Shown piece by piece: positions 43,944 through 54,566 of a stretch of DNA of 62,023 nucleotides. The notes beneath the pieces were generated by a model, which worked only from the letters and a program-made list of their open reading frames with translations, was not told the origin of the DNA and made no database searches. Made by a program: the position numbers and the translations under genes. The stretch covers positions 1 through 62,023 of the forward strand of contig NZ_JACEHH010000054.1 of the NCBI RefSeq assembly GCF_014154935.1. The letters are read 5' to 3'. The stretch is from Stieleria mannarensis. GTDB taxonomy: Bacteria > Planctomycetota > Planctomycetia > Pirellulales > Pirellulaceae. Positions within the stretch are counted from its first letter, which is position 1, and every line of letters begins with the position of its first letter.

Positions 43944-45401
43944 TTAAGCCAGGATCTGGTGAACGACGTGGGCCGGTTCTTCGACCCCGGTCAAGCGTTG
44001 ATCGAGCCCTTGGAATTTGAAGGTCAATTTTTCGTGATCGATCCCCAACTGGTGCAGAATCGTGGCGTTCATATCGCGGATGTGCACGCCGGTGTTATTG
44101 AGAATGTTGTAACTGTGGTCGTCAGTCATGCCGTATTCGAATCCACGTTTGATTCCCGCACCAGCCATCCAGATGGTAAAGCAGCGTCCGTGGTGATCCC
44201 GTCCGTGATTGTCGGGCGTGAGTTTTCCTTGCGAATAGATCGTGCGACCGAACTCTCCGCCCCAGACGACCAAGGTGTCGTCCAACATCCCGCGTTGCTT
44301 CAAGTCCTTGATCAACGCGGCCGCCGGCTGATCGATGTCCTTGCATTGCTGACGGATCTTTGAGGGCAATGAACCGTGTTGGTCCCAACCGCGGTGGAAC
44401 AGCTGGACGTAACGCACGCCTTGCTGCACCATGCGACGGGCGAGCAGACAATTCCTGGCAAAGCTGCCCGGCTTTTGCACGTCGTCGCCGTACAGATCCA
44501 ACACGTGCTGCGGCTCCTTTTCGATCGCCATCAGATCCGGCACTTCGCTCTGCATGCGAAACGCCATCTCGTACTGCGAGATCCGAGCCTGGGTTTCCGG
44601 ATCGGCGAATTTGTCGTAGGCCACCTGATTCAGCTCGTTCAACCCGTTCAGCATGCTGCGTCGCGAATCGCGGTCGATGCCCGGCGGGTTGTTCAGGTAA
44701 AGGACCGGTTCACCGCTGCTGCGAAGTTTGACGCCCTGGTGACGGGCCGGCAAAAAACCCGAACCCCACAGCCGGTCATAAAGGGCTTGCAATTGGCCTC
44801 GGCCACGTGAAATCATCACGATGTAGGCGGGCATGTTGTCGTTTTCGCTGCCCAGGCCATAGCTGAGCCACGACCCGAGGGCGGGTTTCCCCTGTTGCTG
44901 GACTCCCGTGTTGATGTACGTAATCGCGGGGTCGTGATTGACCGCTTCGGTGTGCATCGATTTGATGATCGTGATGTCATCGACGATGCCGGACGTGTAC
45001 GGCAGGATGTCTTTGTTGACCCAGGTGCCGTGGTCGCCGAACCGTTCAAAATCGAACATCGGTGCGACGCAAGGGAACGAGCTTTGGCCGCTGGTCATCC
45101 CGGTCAACCGCTGGCCTTGGCGGACCGAATCGGGAAGCTCCTGGCCGTGAAACTTGCGCATCTCCGGCTTGTAATCAAAGGTGTCGATGTGACTGGGGCC
45201 GCCGGCCATGAACAGATAGATGATCCGTTTGGCTTTGGGGGCAAAGTTCGGAAACTGTGGCAAGCCCGGATTGGAGGCCGCCGGGGCGGCGCCGGCGGTG
45301 CCGACCAAGTCGGGATTCATCAGCGTACTGAGCGCGGTCGCCCCCAGTCCGTATCCGGTGCCGAGCAAAAACTTGCGGCGCTGGTGGGTCAGGGAGTCCA
45401 T
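43944..45401 (-). CDS. DUF1501 protein with Tat signal
   Basis: A 485-residue exported protein of the DUF1501 (alkaline phosphatase-like) family. [20 protein letters not shown] is a twin-arginine signal. Conserved features include [18 protein letters not shown] near residue 65, [15 protein letters not shown] near residue 330, [15 protein letters not shown] and [12 protein letters not shown]. In planctomycetes this gene regularly follows a DUF1549/DUF1553 cytochrome gene, and that order holds here, with only two bases between them. The enzyme activity is not known. GAGG lies before the ATG. Confidence 0.93.
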   Translation of the reverse strand: MDSLTHQRRKFLLGTGYGLGATALSTLMNPDLVGTAGAAPAASNPGLPQFPNFAPKAKRIIYLFMAGGPSHIDTFDYKPEMRKFHGQELPDSVRQGQRLTGMTSGQSSFPCVAPMFDFERFGDHGTWVNKDILPYTSGIVDDITIIKSMHTEAVNHDPAITYINTGVQQQGKPALGSWLSYGLGSENDNMPAYIVMISRGRGQLQALYDRLWGSGFLPARHQGVKLRSSGEPVLYLNNPPGIDRDSRRSMLNGLNELNQVAYDKFADPETQARISQYEMAFRMQSEVPDLMAIEKEPQHVLDLYGDDVQKPGSFARNCLLARRMVQQGVRYVQLFHRGWDQHGSLPSKIRQQCKDIDQPAAALIKDLKQRGMLDDTLVVWGGEFGRTIYSQGKLTPDNHGRDHHGRCFTIWMAGAGIKRGFEYGMTDDHSYNILNNTGVHIRDMNATILHQLGIDHEKLTFKFQGLDQRLTGVEEPAHVVHQILA

Positions 45402-45403
45402 CG

Positions 45404-48400
45404 TTAGCCTCGGGTCAGGGTTTCGTCTAGGTTCAAAATCAACTGTGCGATCACGGTCCAAGCGGCGTGCTCAATCGCATCGATCGAATCGTCGCGGGCC
45501 AGATCGCCGACGGAGAGGAATTGATCGGCCGATTCGGGGTTGGCGGCGAATCGCTGGCGTTGGTCATCCAGCATCCCCATCAGCAGCTTCGTTTCACGCT
45601 CGGTTGGGGGACGGGCGGTCGCCAACCGGTAAGCCAGGTCGATGCGTCCGGCCGCATCGGACTCGGATCGAATCAATCGCTCCGCCAGCGCCCGGGCGGC
45701 TTCGACGAACTGTGGATCGTTCAGCGTCACCAGGGCTTGCAACGGGGTGTTGGTGCGGGCCCGGTTGACGACACATTTTTCACGCGACGGGGCGTCAAAG
45801 ATCATCATGTTGGGCATCGGCGCACTGCGTTTCCAATACGTGTACATCGACTTGCGATACAGTTTTTCGCCCTTGTCTTGCGAATAACGCAGCCCGCCGT
45901 TCAGACTGACTTCGTTCCAGATGTTGACCGGTTGATAGGGTTTGACGCCGGGTCCGCCGACCTGACGGGTCAGCAATCCGCTGACCGCCAGCGCCTGGTC
46001 ACGAATAAACTCGCCTTGCAACCGGAACCGCGGACTGCGGGCCAACAGCAAGTTCTCGGGGTCCTGTTCGGCGTGCTCACGCTCTTGACGCGAACTTTGG
46101 CGGTACGTCCGCGAGAGCACGAGTTGTCGCAGCATTCGTTTGACGTCCCAGCCGGATTGGACGAAATCGACGGCCAACCAATCGAGCAACTGTGGATGCG
46201 TCGGCGGTGCACCTTGGGCACCGAAATCACTGACGGAGCGAACCAATCCGTTGCCGAACAGCATCGTCCAGTAACGGTTGACGGCGACGCGAGCGGTCAG
46301 CGGATGGTCCGGCGCGGTCAGCCATTGAGCCAATCCCAGTCGGTTCGGCGGAGCGTCCTCGGCCAGCGGCGGCAAGGCGGCCGGCACGCCGGGCGAAATT
46401 GGCGTTTCTTTTTTGGGTGAATCGTATTGTCCGCGGTCCAGCACGTAGGTCATCCGCATCTTGTCTTGCGGATTGTCCGTCATGATCATTGACGTCGTCT
46501 TCTGGGCGGCCAGATCGGCGTGCTGCTTGGAAGCGGCGGCGAGTGCTTGGTTGAGCTTTTGGTAGTGGTCGTCTTGGTTGTGGAAGTAAACGTTGCGCAG
46601 GGCCGCCCATTGGGACTCACTGCGATCTTCCGGGGCCGTCGCCAGGATTCCGCCGATCACGTCGTCCTTGGCCAGCGGCACCTCGGACTCGCGGAGGGCG
46701 AAGGAATAGATCCGAATGTCGTCGACTTCGCCTTTCCAATTCGCGCCGTTGCTGCGGCTGCCGATTTTAAAAGGCACATCGGTTTGCAGCGAACCGGCCA
46801 ACGAGTCCGCTTCGACCTTGTTGGCCGACAGTTTTCCGTCAATATAAATCTTCACTCCAGCCGCTTTTTGGCTGCCGTCATAGGTGATCACGACGTGTTG
46901 CCAGGTGTTCTTTTTCAGCGCGTCTTGCGAAACGACCTTGACCGCGTTGTCGCTCCAGGAATGGATGATGTGGGTCCCAATGTTGGCCCCTTGGATCCAC
47001 ATGTCATAGCCGCGATGGTTGTTGGCAACGTCCATGCGTGAGAAGACGGCGCCGCCGGATTTGCCGTCGTACTTGATCCAGGCCGCCATCGTGAACGGCT
47101 GGTCCGATTCCAATTGAGGCGGATTCTCCGAACACGCAAACTGGGTTTGCCCGTTCAGCTTCAACGTCCGGTTTCCGTCACGATCGCCCGATTCGAACTT
47201 GCCTTGTTCCAAGACCGCGATCGCTCCGGTTGTTTCGTCCTTCAATTGCGAACCGTCGAATTCATCCAGCGGAAACCAGTGTGCAATGCCGGTCAACTGC
47301 TCGGCCGTCGTTTCGGCATCGTTGTACTTTGCGGTTTCCTGTTCGGCCCAGGCAATGAATCGCGGTTCGGCGTCGGTCTTGTACGCTGCCAACTCCCTTC
47401 GTTTCGATTCGATCGTCGTGTGCAACTCAGCCAATCGTTCTGCTTGGACAGGGTCGTAGACGTCGACCACCGGGGCCTGATTCCCTTTGCGCGTTTGCAT
47501 CCCGGGATCGGCGGTGTTGTTAAAGTAGGCAAAAAACTGGTAGTACTCTTCTTGCGAGATCGGGTCGTACTTGTGGTCGTGGCATTGCGCACACTCCATC
47601 GTCAGTGCCAGCCAGACGGTGGAGGTGGTTTGGACGCGGTCGACGACGTATTCGACGCGCAACTCTTCGGCGAACGCGCCGCCTTCGTCACTGGTGGCAT
47701 GGTTCCGATTGAATCCCGAGGCGACTTTTTGATCGACCGTCCCGCCGGGAATCAGGTCGCCGGCGATCTGCTCGATCGTGAACTGGTCAAAGGGCATGTT
47801 GCGGTTGTAGGCGTTGATGACCCAATCGCGCCACGGCCACATGTCGCGCGGCCCGTCGGCATGCATCACGCTGGTGTCGCCGTAGCGTGCCGCATCGAGC
47901 CAGGCCAGCGTCATGCGTTCGCCATAGTCTTCCGATGCCAGCAGGCGGTCGACCAGCGTTTCGTAGGCCAGGTCGATTCCGTGCGAATCCACATCGGCAA
48001 TGAATTCATCGACTTGCTGGGGCGTCGGCGCCATGCCGGTCAAGTCGAACGACACGCGACGGATCAACGTCCGAGGGTCGGCTTGCGGCGAGAAGGTCAG
48101 GCCGTGTTCGCGAAGTCGTTTGCCGATGAAGTGGTCGACGGGGTTGGCGGTGTCGACGCCGGGCACCTTTTGCGGCGGCACGAACGCCCAGTGTTCTTGA
48201 TAGGTCGCTCCCTCGGCGACCCATTGCCGTAGCAGTTTGCGTTGTCGATCGCTGAGGTGTTTGTTCGAATCCGGCGGGGGCATCAGCATGTCCGCGTCGT
48301 CGGAAAACACCCGCGCGATCACTTCACTGTCGTCCGGTTCTCCGGGGACCAACAATCCCGAATCGATCGCGGCCTCGCGATCATCCAAACGCAAGTCGGC

Positions 48401-48550
48401 GGCGCGCGTCGATTCGGCAGGGCCATGACAAAGGAAACAGTTGTCCGAAAGGATCGGCCGGATGTCGCGATTGAAATCAATCTCGGCGGCCGAGGCGCTG
48501 CAGAGAGTGAAAAGCAGCACGACCAGAGAGAAAGAGATCGGAGTCTTCAT
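45404..48550 (-). CDS. DUF1549/DUF1553 protein with cytochrome c and LamG domains
   Basis: A 1048-residue exported protein. After the signal peptide [15 protein letters not shown], a planctomycete cytochrome c (PSCyt1) region carries CFLCHGP near residue 36. DUF1549 follows ([20 protein letters not shown] to [14 protein letters not shown] region, residues ~130-350), then a LamG/concanavalin-like domain (residues ~445-650; [16 protein letters not shown]) and DUF1553 ([20 protein letters not shown], ~770-1000). It probably works with the DUF1501 protein encoded next to it; the pathway is unknown. ATG 48550 gives a normal signal peptide. Confidence 0.92.
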   Translation of the reverse strand: MKTPISFSLVVLLFTLCSASAAEIDFNRDIRPILSDNCFLCHGPAESTRAADLRLDDREAAIDSGLLVPGEPDDSEVIARVFSDDADMLMPPPDSNKHLSDRQRKLLRQWVAEGATYQEHWAFVPPQKVPGVDTANPVDHFIGKRLREHGLTFSPQADPRTLIRRVSFDLTGMAPTPQQVDEFIADVDSHGIDLAYETLVDRLLASEDYGERMTLAWLDAARYGDTSVMHADGPRDMWPWRDWVINAYNRNMPFDQFTIEQIAGDLIPGGTVDQKVASGFNRNHATSDEGGAFAEELRVEYVVDRVQTTSTVWLALTMECAQCHDHKYDPISQEEYYQFFAYFNNTADPGMQTRKGNQAPVVDVYDPVQAERLAELHTTIESKRRELAAYKTDAEPRFIAWAEQETAKYNDAETTAEQLTGIAHWFPLDEFDGSQLKDETTGAIAVLEQGKFESGDRDGNRTLKLNGQTQFACSENPPQLESDQPFTMAAWIKYDGKSGGAVFSRMDVANNHRGYDMWIQGANIGTHIIHSWSDNAVKVVSQDALKKNTWQHVVITYDGSQKAAGVKIYIDGKLSANKVEADSLAGSLQTDVPFKIGSRSNGANWKGEVDDIRIYSFALRESEVPLAKDDVIGGILATAPEDRSESQWAALRNVYFHNQDDHYQKLNQALAAASKQHADLAAQKTTSMIMTDNPQDKMRMTYVLDRGQYDSPKKETPISPGVPAALPPLAEDAPPNRLGLAQWLTAPDHPLTARVAVNRYWTMLFGNGLVRSVSDFGAQGAPPTHPQLLDWLAVDFVQSGWDVKRMLRQLVLSRTYRQSSRQEREHAEQDPENLLLARSPRFRLQGEFIRDQALAVSGLLTRQVGGPGVKPYQPVNIWNEVSLNGGLRYSQDKGEKLYRKSMYTYWKRSAPMPNMMIFDAPSREKCVVNRARTNTPLQALVTLNDPQFVEAARALAERLIRSESDAAGRIDLAYRLATARPPTERETKLLMGMLDDQRQRFAANPESADQFLSVGDLARDDSIDAIEHAAWTVIAQLILNLDETLTRG

Positions 48551-48939
48551 GGCGGGAATTCGCACAGGGGTGGGCAGAGTACGCTGGCGGGGCGTCCATT
48601 ATCGCACAAAACCAGAGTCTTCACAGGGGGAAAAACGGCCTGTGGATGCGTCCAATGCACGACGCAGACCCCGAGCATGTCCGAAAAGATCCAATCCACG
48701 TCGGATCGGAGGAAACACAACAGACAGGCCATGTAGGAGCCCGATCCCCCCTGGCTTCCGGCCTGTTGATTTAATCGCAACCGAAACAATCGTGGGCCGA
48801 TGGCGCTAGCCACGGGCCGCGAAGGGCGAAGCTGGCACTGCTAGGCCCGCGGCTAGCGCCGTCGGCTCACTCAATCAACAGGCCGCGAGTGCGTCGTGCT
48901 TGTGGGAGACGCGTCGAGTCGGCTGGATCTTGGAGCGAA
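48551..48939. other. Intergenic region with nested palindrome
   Basis: The 389-bp region contains the nested inverted repeat at 48759-48885 and should carry the promoter of the DUF1549 gene. No gene is seen. Confidence 0.6.
48759..48885. repeat. Nested inverted repeat (family H)
   Basis: Outer arms CGGCCTGTTGATT (48759-48772) and AATCAACAGGCCG (48873-48885) enclose inner arms 48797-48818 and 48844-48865 that match in 19-20 of 22 positions around GGCGCTAGCC. It is a MITE-like 127-bp element without coding capacity. Confidence 0.8.
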
Positions 48940-51900
48940 TCAGTCCCGATTCAGCTCTTCAATCAGACCCGAAAAATGTTCCCATTCCGATTCCGGAATG
49001 AACGCTTTGAACAAGCCGGCCTTTCGGGGCACATCGGGATGGGTTTCGATCAGGTGTCGAACGAACCTTCGCTGCGACTCGCTGAACGCGTCACCCGATC
49101 GGATGCCGATCACGTTGCAGAGTGAAAACAGCGAATACGAACCGACATCCGCTGTCGACAGTCGCGCGTAGATTGCTGCGGGATGTTTGGATGCCTCGGC
49201 CGACCGGACGAACGCACTCCAGTTTGATTTCCAAAGTCCGGCGTCTTTCTCGAAGGCGAACAGGTAGGTGATCGCGGCCTGATGGTACTTTCGATCCGAG
49301 CGCAACGCATCGGCTCGCGAGAGGATCGCGTCGGGGGAGAGCCTTTCTTCCGCGATCATTTTCTCCCAAATTCGCGTCGCCTTGTCCGCTTGATCGGCAC
49401 GTTGATACAGCTCGGCCAGTTCGTCGCGTGGGTCGTTGCGTTTATCGCGGCGGGAATTCGGTCTGTTTGTCGTGGATGTTTGGGGGGTGTTTCGCGCAGT
49501 GATCTCGCGTTCGAACATGGAAACCAGTTGATCGATGCATCCGGCCCGAACCATGATCTCCATCGCCTGGCGACGGATCGCGGCGGTCGGCGTGCGGTCA
49601 CCGGTCAAGCGGTCATGCAGAATCGAAAAGGCGACCTCGGACGCCGTGACTCGATTCCCCTCCAAAAGCAGCGTCCTAGCCAATCGCAGTTGCGAGGCAT
49701 CGTCTTGCCGCAGCGGCGAATTCGCTTGCCAGATCGCGCGCGATGCTCTCTGGGCCGTGCTCCGCGATAAAGTGACCGCGCGGAGTTCATACAGTAGCTG
49801 GTCTAACTCCCGACGTGTTGCGGTGCCAAGTTGCATGTCTTGGATCTGCTCGACCGTGTCGTAACTGGAAGAGCGGGCACCGATCCGGAACGCGAGAAAG
49901 ATCTTTGCCAACGCAATTTTCAGTGCCGACGAATCCGCGGACGTTTCAAAGTTGCTCAACCGCGCGAACGCCTTGTCCACTTCCTTGCGGGCAACTTGCA
50001 TCGCTGCCGCTTCGATCTGCAGGTCCACATCGCGGGGAGACGCTTCACACAGCGACAACATTTTTTGGTAGCTACTGGCCGGTCGCTGGTCCCATGTGTC
50101 CGCAAAGACGGCGACGACTCGGCGAAGTCTCATTTCCCGCTCGGACGCCCGCGGAAACGCTTGTTCAAGCGAAACGATCCAGTCTCCAGGCAGTGAAACC
50201 TGACCAATGGTCGCCCTGGCCTGATCATCCCCGGTAATTTGAAGGATTCCGCGGACCAGGTATTCATCGATCAAAAACTTCGACAACGTGGTTTTTACCA
50301 GCAAGGGTTGCAGACGAACCAGCCTGCGATTGGCCGGCGACGATCCTGTCAGACCGCTCCCCGCGGCGTACTGGCGGACGACTTGTGCGGCGGATTGACT
50401 GCTTTCCCTTCGCGCATTGCGACTGCTGCAGTGGGCGATCCAGGCATCCAAGAGTTCGTTGCGGTGGCTGCGTTGAAACTCGACTTCCGAAGCTCCCGAA
50501 GGCGACGCGAACCAAGTGATGGCGGAACATGATTGCAGTTGTGCCAGCAGGTCGGACGTGGGATCGCGACGCGCGATCTCGGTCAATCCCGAGACAAGGT
50601 TATCGGCACGTTCCAGGTCGTTTTCCCACAAGGCGGTTTGGATCTCCGCGATCGCGGCCAACAAACTGCTCGTTGGGGTGTTCGCTTCCGTGTTCGCTTC
50701 ACCGGCATCGAGTGCGGGGATCTCCTTTCCGGCCAGCCGAAACTCCTGGATCATCCAGCGATATAATTCAAGTTCTCGTCCGATCTGCTGCGGCGACGTC
50801 AGCCCGGCGCGCAGTTTCCGTCGGGTAGAAACGACGTTTGCCAAGATGTGGAGTTGTGCTTCATCGAGAGTCTTGGACCTTGTCGTCGGCCGATCGCCCT
50901 CGACGCGCCGACGTTTCCCCCTGGCATCCAGCATCGCTCGCCAACCCGGCAGCTCACCCGCAGGATCCACCTCCGCCATCCTCCACAACAACTCCGTCGA
51001 TGGACCGGCCGAAGTCCCCGCCAGCGAGCGTTCCAGTCCGTCCATCGCAAGCAACTCTTCCAACCCGCGCGGATCATCGATCTGGTCCGCTGGTGGCATG
51101 GGAAACAGTTCCTCGATCACCTGGCGGACGGATTGCCGGCGGCCGTCACGTTCATACTGTTTGTGCCGCCCCAGGACCTTGATGGCGCGTGCGATCCATC
51201 TCGCCTGGTTGTAGTCCTGGGGAATCAGGTACCTTGCCGTCACCCGATGCCCAGCCGGACGCGTCGCGGAGGAGGGACTTGCCGCGTCAAACAAGACGCG
51301 CAGAAACAAGGTGAAGTTGCGTCTGGGCAGGGTGTACTTGCCCGAATTGGCCCCGCGCGAGCTGCGCGGGTGCGGCGAGAACTGGATCACATAGTTGCCA
51401 CCGGCGTTGACGCCCGGTGGTTTGCAGCGGGGCGGCCGGGCGAGGTTCAGGTTCAACGCGTCGATTCCTTCGGCCAACCGAATCGCTTGCTCCATCCGAT
51501 CGTCATCGGCGTCGCGGGCCATCCTGAACAACAATTGAGCTTGAACCGATTGGATTCCCCACCACGACCGTTGCCGCCGGGTCACGATCCGGCAAAGCTC
51601 AATCGCCTTTGACGGGCTTTGCACGGCGGCGCGATCGATGATCGTCATCGCACGCACCGGATCGGTCGTGGCCGCCAATTCGATCGCAAACACATCCATT
51701 TGCTTCAATTCACCGCGCTTGAACTCCAGTTCCGCCAACAAGTCATAGTCGGCCGGCATCCGTGACAGATCGACCAAGTCGCGTTGATACTTCAAAGCGG
51801 TCGCGTAGTCGGATAACGCCATCAAGCAAGCGACGGTTTGCCGAAGCAATTCGGCGTCAGCGGGTTGTTGATCGACCAGTTGACGCAGCAGAAAACTGGC

Positions 51901-54339
51901 GCGTTTGAAGTCTCCCATCGACTGCCAAAACGATGCGACCAGCCACTGTGTCTGGTGACGATCGTCGGTCGTCAATTCGAATTGTTCCAGACGTCGGAGC
52001 AATTGGTGGGACGCTCCGCGCCGCTGGTACAGCGGAACCAAAGCTTGAAACAGCTCGCGGCGTCGCTTCCAATCTCGCGCATACTCCATCGCTTCCCAGT
52101 ACAAATCGATCGCGGCGGTGGTTTGAAACTGCCCGGCGAAGTGTTCTGCCAGCTTGATTCGATTGCCGTTGTCGCGCGGCGCCACGTCGATCGCATTGCG
52201 GAGGGCCGCAACGGCGTCCTCGTCGCGACCGAGCGCCCACGCGATGTCGGCATAGATGCGATAGGAGTCCGGAACCGTTGGGGCGGCATCGATCAAATCC
52301 CCGGCAAATTGTAATGCCTTGTCCAGATCCCTGGCCTCCTGCTGAAGCGTGACGATGTTTCGCAAGTACGTGGTTTGAAACCGCCCATCCAATTCAATCA
52401 ATCGTTGGTAATACCCGGTCGCGTCTGACCAACGCCGCTGTCGCTGGGCAAGGTCGGCGGCCATGGCCAAGGTCTGGAGGTGAGCGGGCGATTGCTCAAC
52501 CGCGTCTTCGATCGTCATCGCGGCGCGGCCGAGTTGCTGATTGGCCAAGTGCAACATCGCCAACAGCAACCGATTCTCCGTCGAGGGCGTTTGATGGGAC
52601 AGTGATGCGATTTTCTCGGTCAGCATCTCGCCGGCCGCATAGGCGTCCACTTGTTCGCGGAGCACTTGCCGTTGCTCATCCCGCGTTTCGGCGATTTTTC
52701 CAGCTCCCTCCAACAGCCTGACCGCTTGGTCGTATTCCTGGGCGTCGATCAGCGCGCGTGCGTAGCGAAGCTGCTGCGAGAACGTCAAATCGAATGCCGC
52801 CGCTTGACTCCACGCTTGCAAGGACTGGAATCGATAATCGAATGCGGACAAGACCTCCGCCAGTCGGACCAGTGAATCGCGACCACGCCGCGGCCCAGTC
52901 GCCATCGAACGCCAAACCTCGATCGCCTCGTCGAACCGATCGGATTCATGGAGTAGTTCAGCCAAGTATTCGCGGTACTGCGGCGCCTCCGGATCCAAGT
53001 CAACCGCTTTTCGGTAGAGCGCAATGGCCGTGTCGGTGCGACCGATCCCGTGAACCAGCTTTGCGACTCGCACATGCATGCCGGGATCATCCGGACGTGT
53101 TTCCAACAACCGTTGCCAAACGTCGACCGCCGCGTCATGACGCTCCTCCAACGCTTTGTCCGCATCACGAAGCAACATCCGCCCCCAGCGGATGTAGAGA
53201 TCGGGGTTGTCGGGATCGATCGCGGCCAGGGATTCCAGTTGGGACGACGCGGCGGCAGGACGATCCGCGCGATCCAAGACATCGATCAACGCGATGCGAG
53301 CGGCCGTGTCCTGTGGCGCCCGGTCGACAGCAAATTGCAGTGTTCGCTGGGCCAGATCAAATTTCCCGGCAAGCGACAGAATCTGCCCCAACCGGACACG
53401 CAGCGTCAGGTCATCGGGAGAACGCTTGCTCAAATCCCAGTAAAAATCTGCCAACTCCGAGTACGATCCGTCGCGAAGAATTCCGGCTTCCAAGCGATCA
53501 CGAACATCGCGATAGAGCCAACTGCCCGGCCGCAACCGCAGCAATAGACGCTCGAGTTGTTCGTTGGCTTGGTCCGGGCGATGGAGGATACGTTGCAGCT
53601 GAGCCGTCTGGATTTGATACTGAACTCGTTGTTGATCATTTTGAGTTTCATCAGCCAATCGGACGTAGTGTTCTAACGCCAATTCGTGATGCTTTTCGTC
53701 AACCAAACAGCGGGCGATGCGTTCACCGATCGACCGATCACCGGGAAACCGCTGTTGCAGTTGATTCCAGGTCTTGATCGCTTGCTCCGACTTGCCGGAA
53801 CGAGAATACAGGCGGCCCAGTTCCAGATAGACCTCGGCAGCCTCCAACCGGGGCGGGCCGCGATCGATCGCACGTTGCATCGCCTGGGCTGCCTGGTCGG
53901 TTTTTCCTACCGCGAACAATGCACGCCCGAGATAGAAGCTGGCCATCGCGTCGTTTTCTAGCCCGCGTTCTGCTTTCGACAACGCCGCCACGGCTGGGGC
54001 GGTCAATCCACGCCGCAGTTGAATCAACCCGAGCACCAGTTGTTTTCCGGCGGCCAGTTCGGTCGTCTCGTCGACATCCAGCGACTGCAGGAATTCGTCG
54101 AGTGTGCCGTTTTGCAGGTGGTGGCTGTAGACGCGATCCAGCGCCGTGCCCGGCCGCGGGCGTTTCAGCAACACTTCGGTGAACCGCTGAATCATTTCCT
54201 CGGAATCAACGCTCGGCGTTTGCGCCGGGACCGGCGCTGGCACCGTGACGATGAAAAAACCAACCACGAGAAAGTGAGTCCATCGCCCGCGACAACACCG
54301 CATGATAAATCCGGGGCGATCATTTGGCGGCATCTTCAT
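48940..54339 (-). CDS. Giant secreted TPR protein (full-length copy)
   Basis: A 1799-residue protein. A signal peptide (HFLVVGFFIVTVPAPVPAQTPS) is followed by RPRPGTALDRVYSHHLQNGT, a motif shared with its neighbour, and then TPR-like helical repeats to about residue 870 (SEQAIKTWNQLQQRFPGDRS, DTAIALYRKAVDLDPEAPQY). The middle (PQDYNQARWIARAIKVLGRH) and the C-terminal ~600 residues are helical without a known domain. ATG 54339 has GGAGGA nine bases upstream. It probably acts outside the cytoplasmic membrane as a binding scaffold; the partner is unknown. Confidence 0.85.
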   Translation of the reverse strand: MKMPPNDRPGFIMRCCRGRWTHFLVVGFFIVTVPAPVPAQTPSVDSEEMIQRFTEVLLKRPRPGTALDRVYSHHLQNGTLDEFLQSLDVDETTELAAGKQLVLGLIQLRRGLTAPAVAALSKAERGLENDAMASFYLGRALFAVGKTDQAAQAMQRAIDRGPPRLEAAEVYLELGRLYSRSGKSEQAIKTWNQLQQRFPGDRSIGERIARCLVDEKHHELALEHYVRLADETQNDQQRVQYQIQTAQLQRILHRPDQANEQLERLLLRLRPGSWLYRDVRDRLEAGILRDGSYSELADFYWDLSKRSPDDLTLRVRLGQILSLAGKFDLAQRTLQFAVDRAPQDTAARIALIDVLDRADRPAAASSQLESLAAIDPDNPDLYIRWGRMLLRDADKALEERHDAAVDVWQRLLETRPDDPGMHVRVAKLVHGIGRTDTAIALYRKAVDLDPEAPQYREYLAELLHESDRFDEAIEVWRSMATGPRRGRDSLVRLAEVLSAFDYRFQSLQAWSQAAAFDLTFSQQLRYARALIDAQEYDQAVRLLEGAGKIAETRDEQRQVLREQVDAYAAGEMLTEKIASLSHQTPSTENRLLLAMLHLANQQLGRAAMTIEDAVEQSPAHLQTLAMAADLAQRQRRWSDATGYYQRLIELDGRFQTTYLRNIVTLQQEARDLDKALQFAGDLIDAAPTVPDSYRIYADIAWALGRDEDAVAALRNAIDVAPRDNGNRIKLAEHFAGQFQTTAAIDLYWEAMEYARDWKRRRELFQALVPLYQRRGASHQLLRRLEQFELTTDDRHQTQWLVASFWQSMGDFKRASFLLRQLVDQQPADAELLRQTVACLMALSDYATALKYQRDLVDLSRMPADYDLLAELEFKRGELKQMDVFAIELAATTDPVRAMTIIDRAAVQSPSKAIELCRIVTRRQRSWWGIQSVQAQLLFRMARDADDDRMEQAIRLAEGIDALNLNLARPPRCKPPGVNAGGNYVIQFSPHPRSSRGANSGKYTLPRRNFTLFLRVLFDAASPSSATRPAGHRVTARYLIPQDYNQARWIARAIKVLGRHKQYERDGRRQSVRQVIEELFPMPPADQIDDPRGLEELLAMDGLERSLAGTSAGPSTELLWRMAEVDPAGELPGWRAMLDARGKRRRVEGDRPTTRSKTLDEAQLHILANVVSTRRKLRAGLTSPQQIGRELELYRWMIQEFRLAGKEIPALDAGEANTEANTPTSSLLAAIAEIQTALWENDLERADNLVSGLTEIARRDPTSDLLAQLQSCSAITWFASPSGASEVEFQRSHRNELLDAWIAHCSSRNARRESSQSAAQVVRQYAAGSGLTGSSPANRRLVRLQPLLVKTTLSKFLIDEYLVRGILQITGDDQARATIGQVSLPGDWIVSLEQAFPRASEREMRLRRVVAVFADTWDQRPASSYQKMLSLCEASPRDVDLQIEAAAMQVARKEVDKAFARLSNFETSADSSALKIALAKIFLAFRIGARSSSYDTVEQIQDMQLGTATRRELDQLLYELRAVTLSRSTAQRASRAIWQANSPLRQDDASQLRLARTLLLEGNRVTASEVAFSILHDRLTGDRTPTAAIRRQAMEIMVRAGCIDQLVSMFEREITARNTPQTSTTNRPNSRRDKRNDPRDELAELYQRADQADKATRIWEKMIAEERLSPDAILSRADALRSDRKYHQAAITYLFAFEKDAGLWKSNWSAFVRSAEASKHPAAIYARLSTADVGSYSLFSLCNVIGIRSGDAFSESQRRFVRHLIETHPDVPRKAGLFKAFIPESEWEHFSGLIEELNRD

Positions 54340-54390
54340 CGACAAGAATCCTCCATGCAGCGGAGTTGACACCGCCCCATTGTACCGCAG

Positions 54391-54432
54391 CCCTATGCAG
54401 CCCTGTGACCTGTGACCTGTGCAGCCCTGTGA
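54391..54432. repeat. Short direct repeats (GCAGCCCTGTGACCTG)
   Basis: CAGCCCTRTG and GACCTGT units are repeated here between the two giant TPR genes, next to the family A element. They belong to the spacer, not to a gene. Confidence 0.6.
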
Positions 54433-54470
54433 ACTCGCAACACAGGCATGGACACAAGTTCCCAATGCAA

Positions 54471-54524
54471 CCTAGCGACCTTCGCCAGAAGGTGGTTCCC
54501 AGTTTTCCTAAGCTTTGGCAGGCT
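54471..54524. repeat. Degraded family A element between TPR genes
   Basis: GCGACCTTCGCCAGAAGGTGG is followed by TCCTAAGCTTTGGCAGGC, a degraded form of the family A palindrome. It lies 43 bp after the stop of the shorter TPR gene. Confidence 0.7.
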
Positions 54525-54566
54525 GTCGATTTCGCATGGCAACGATCGCTTTCGCCGATGCCAGTG

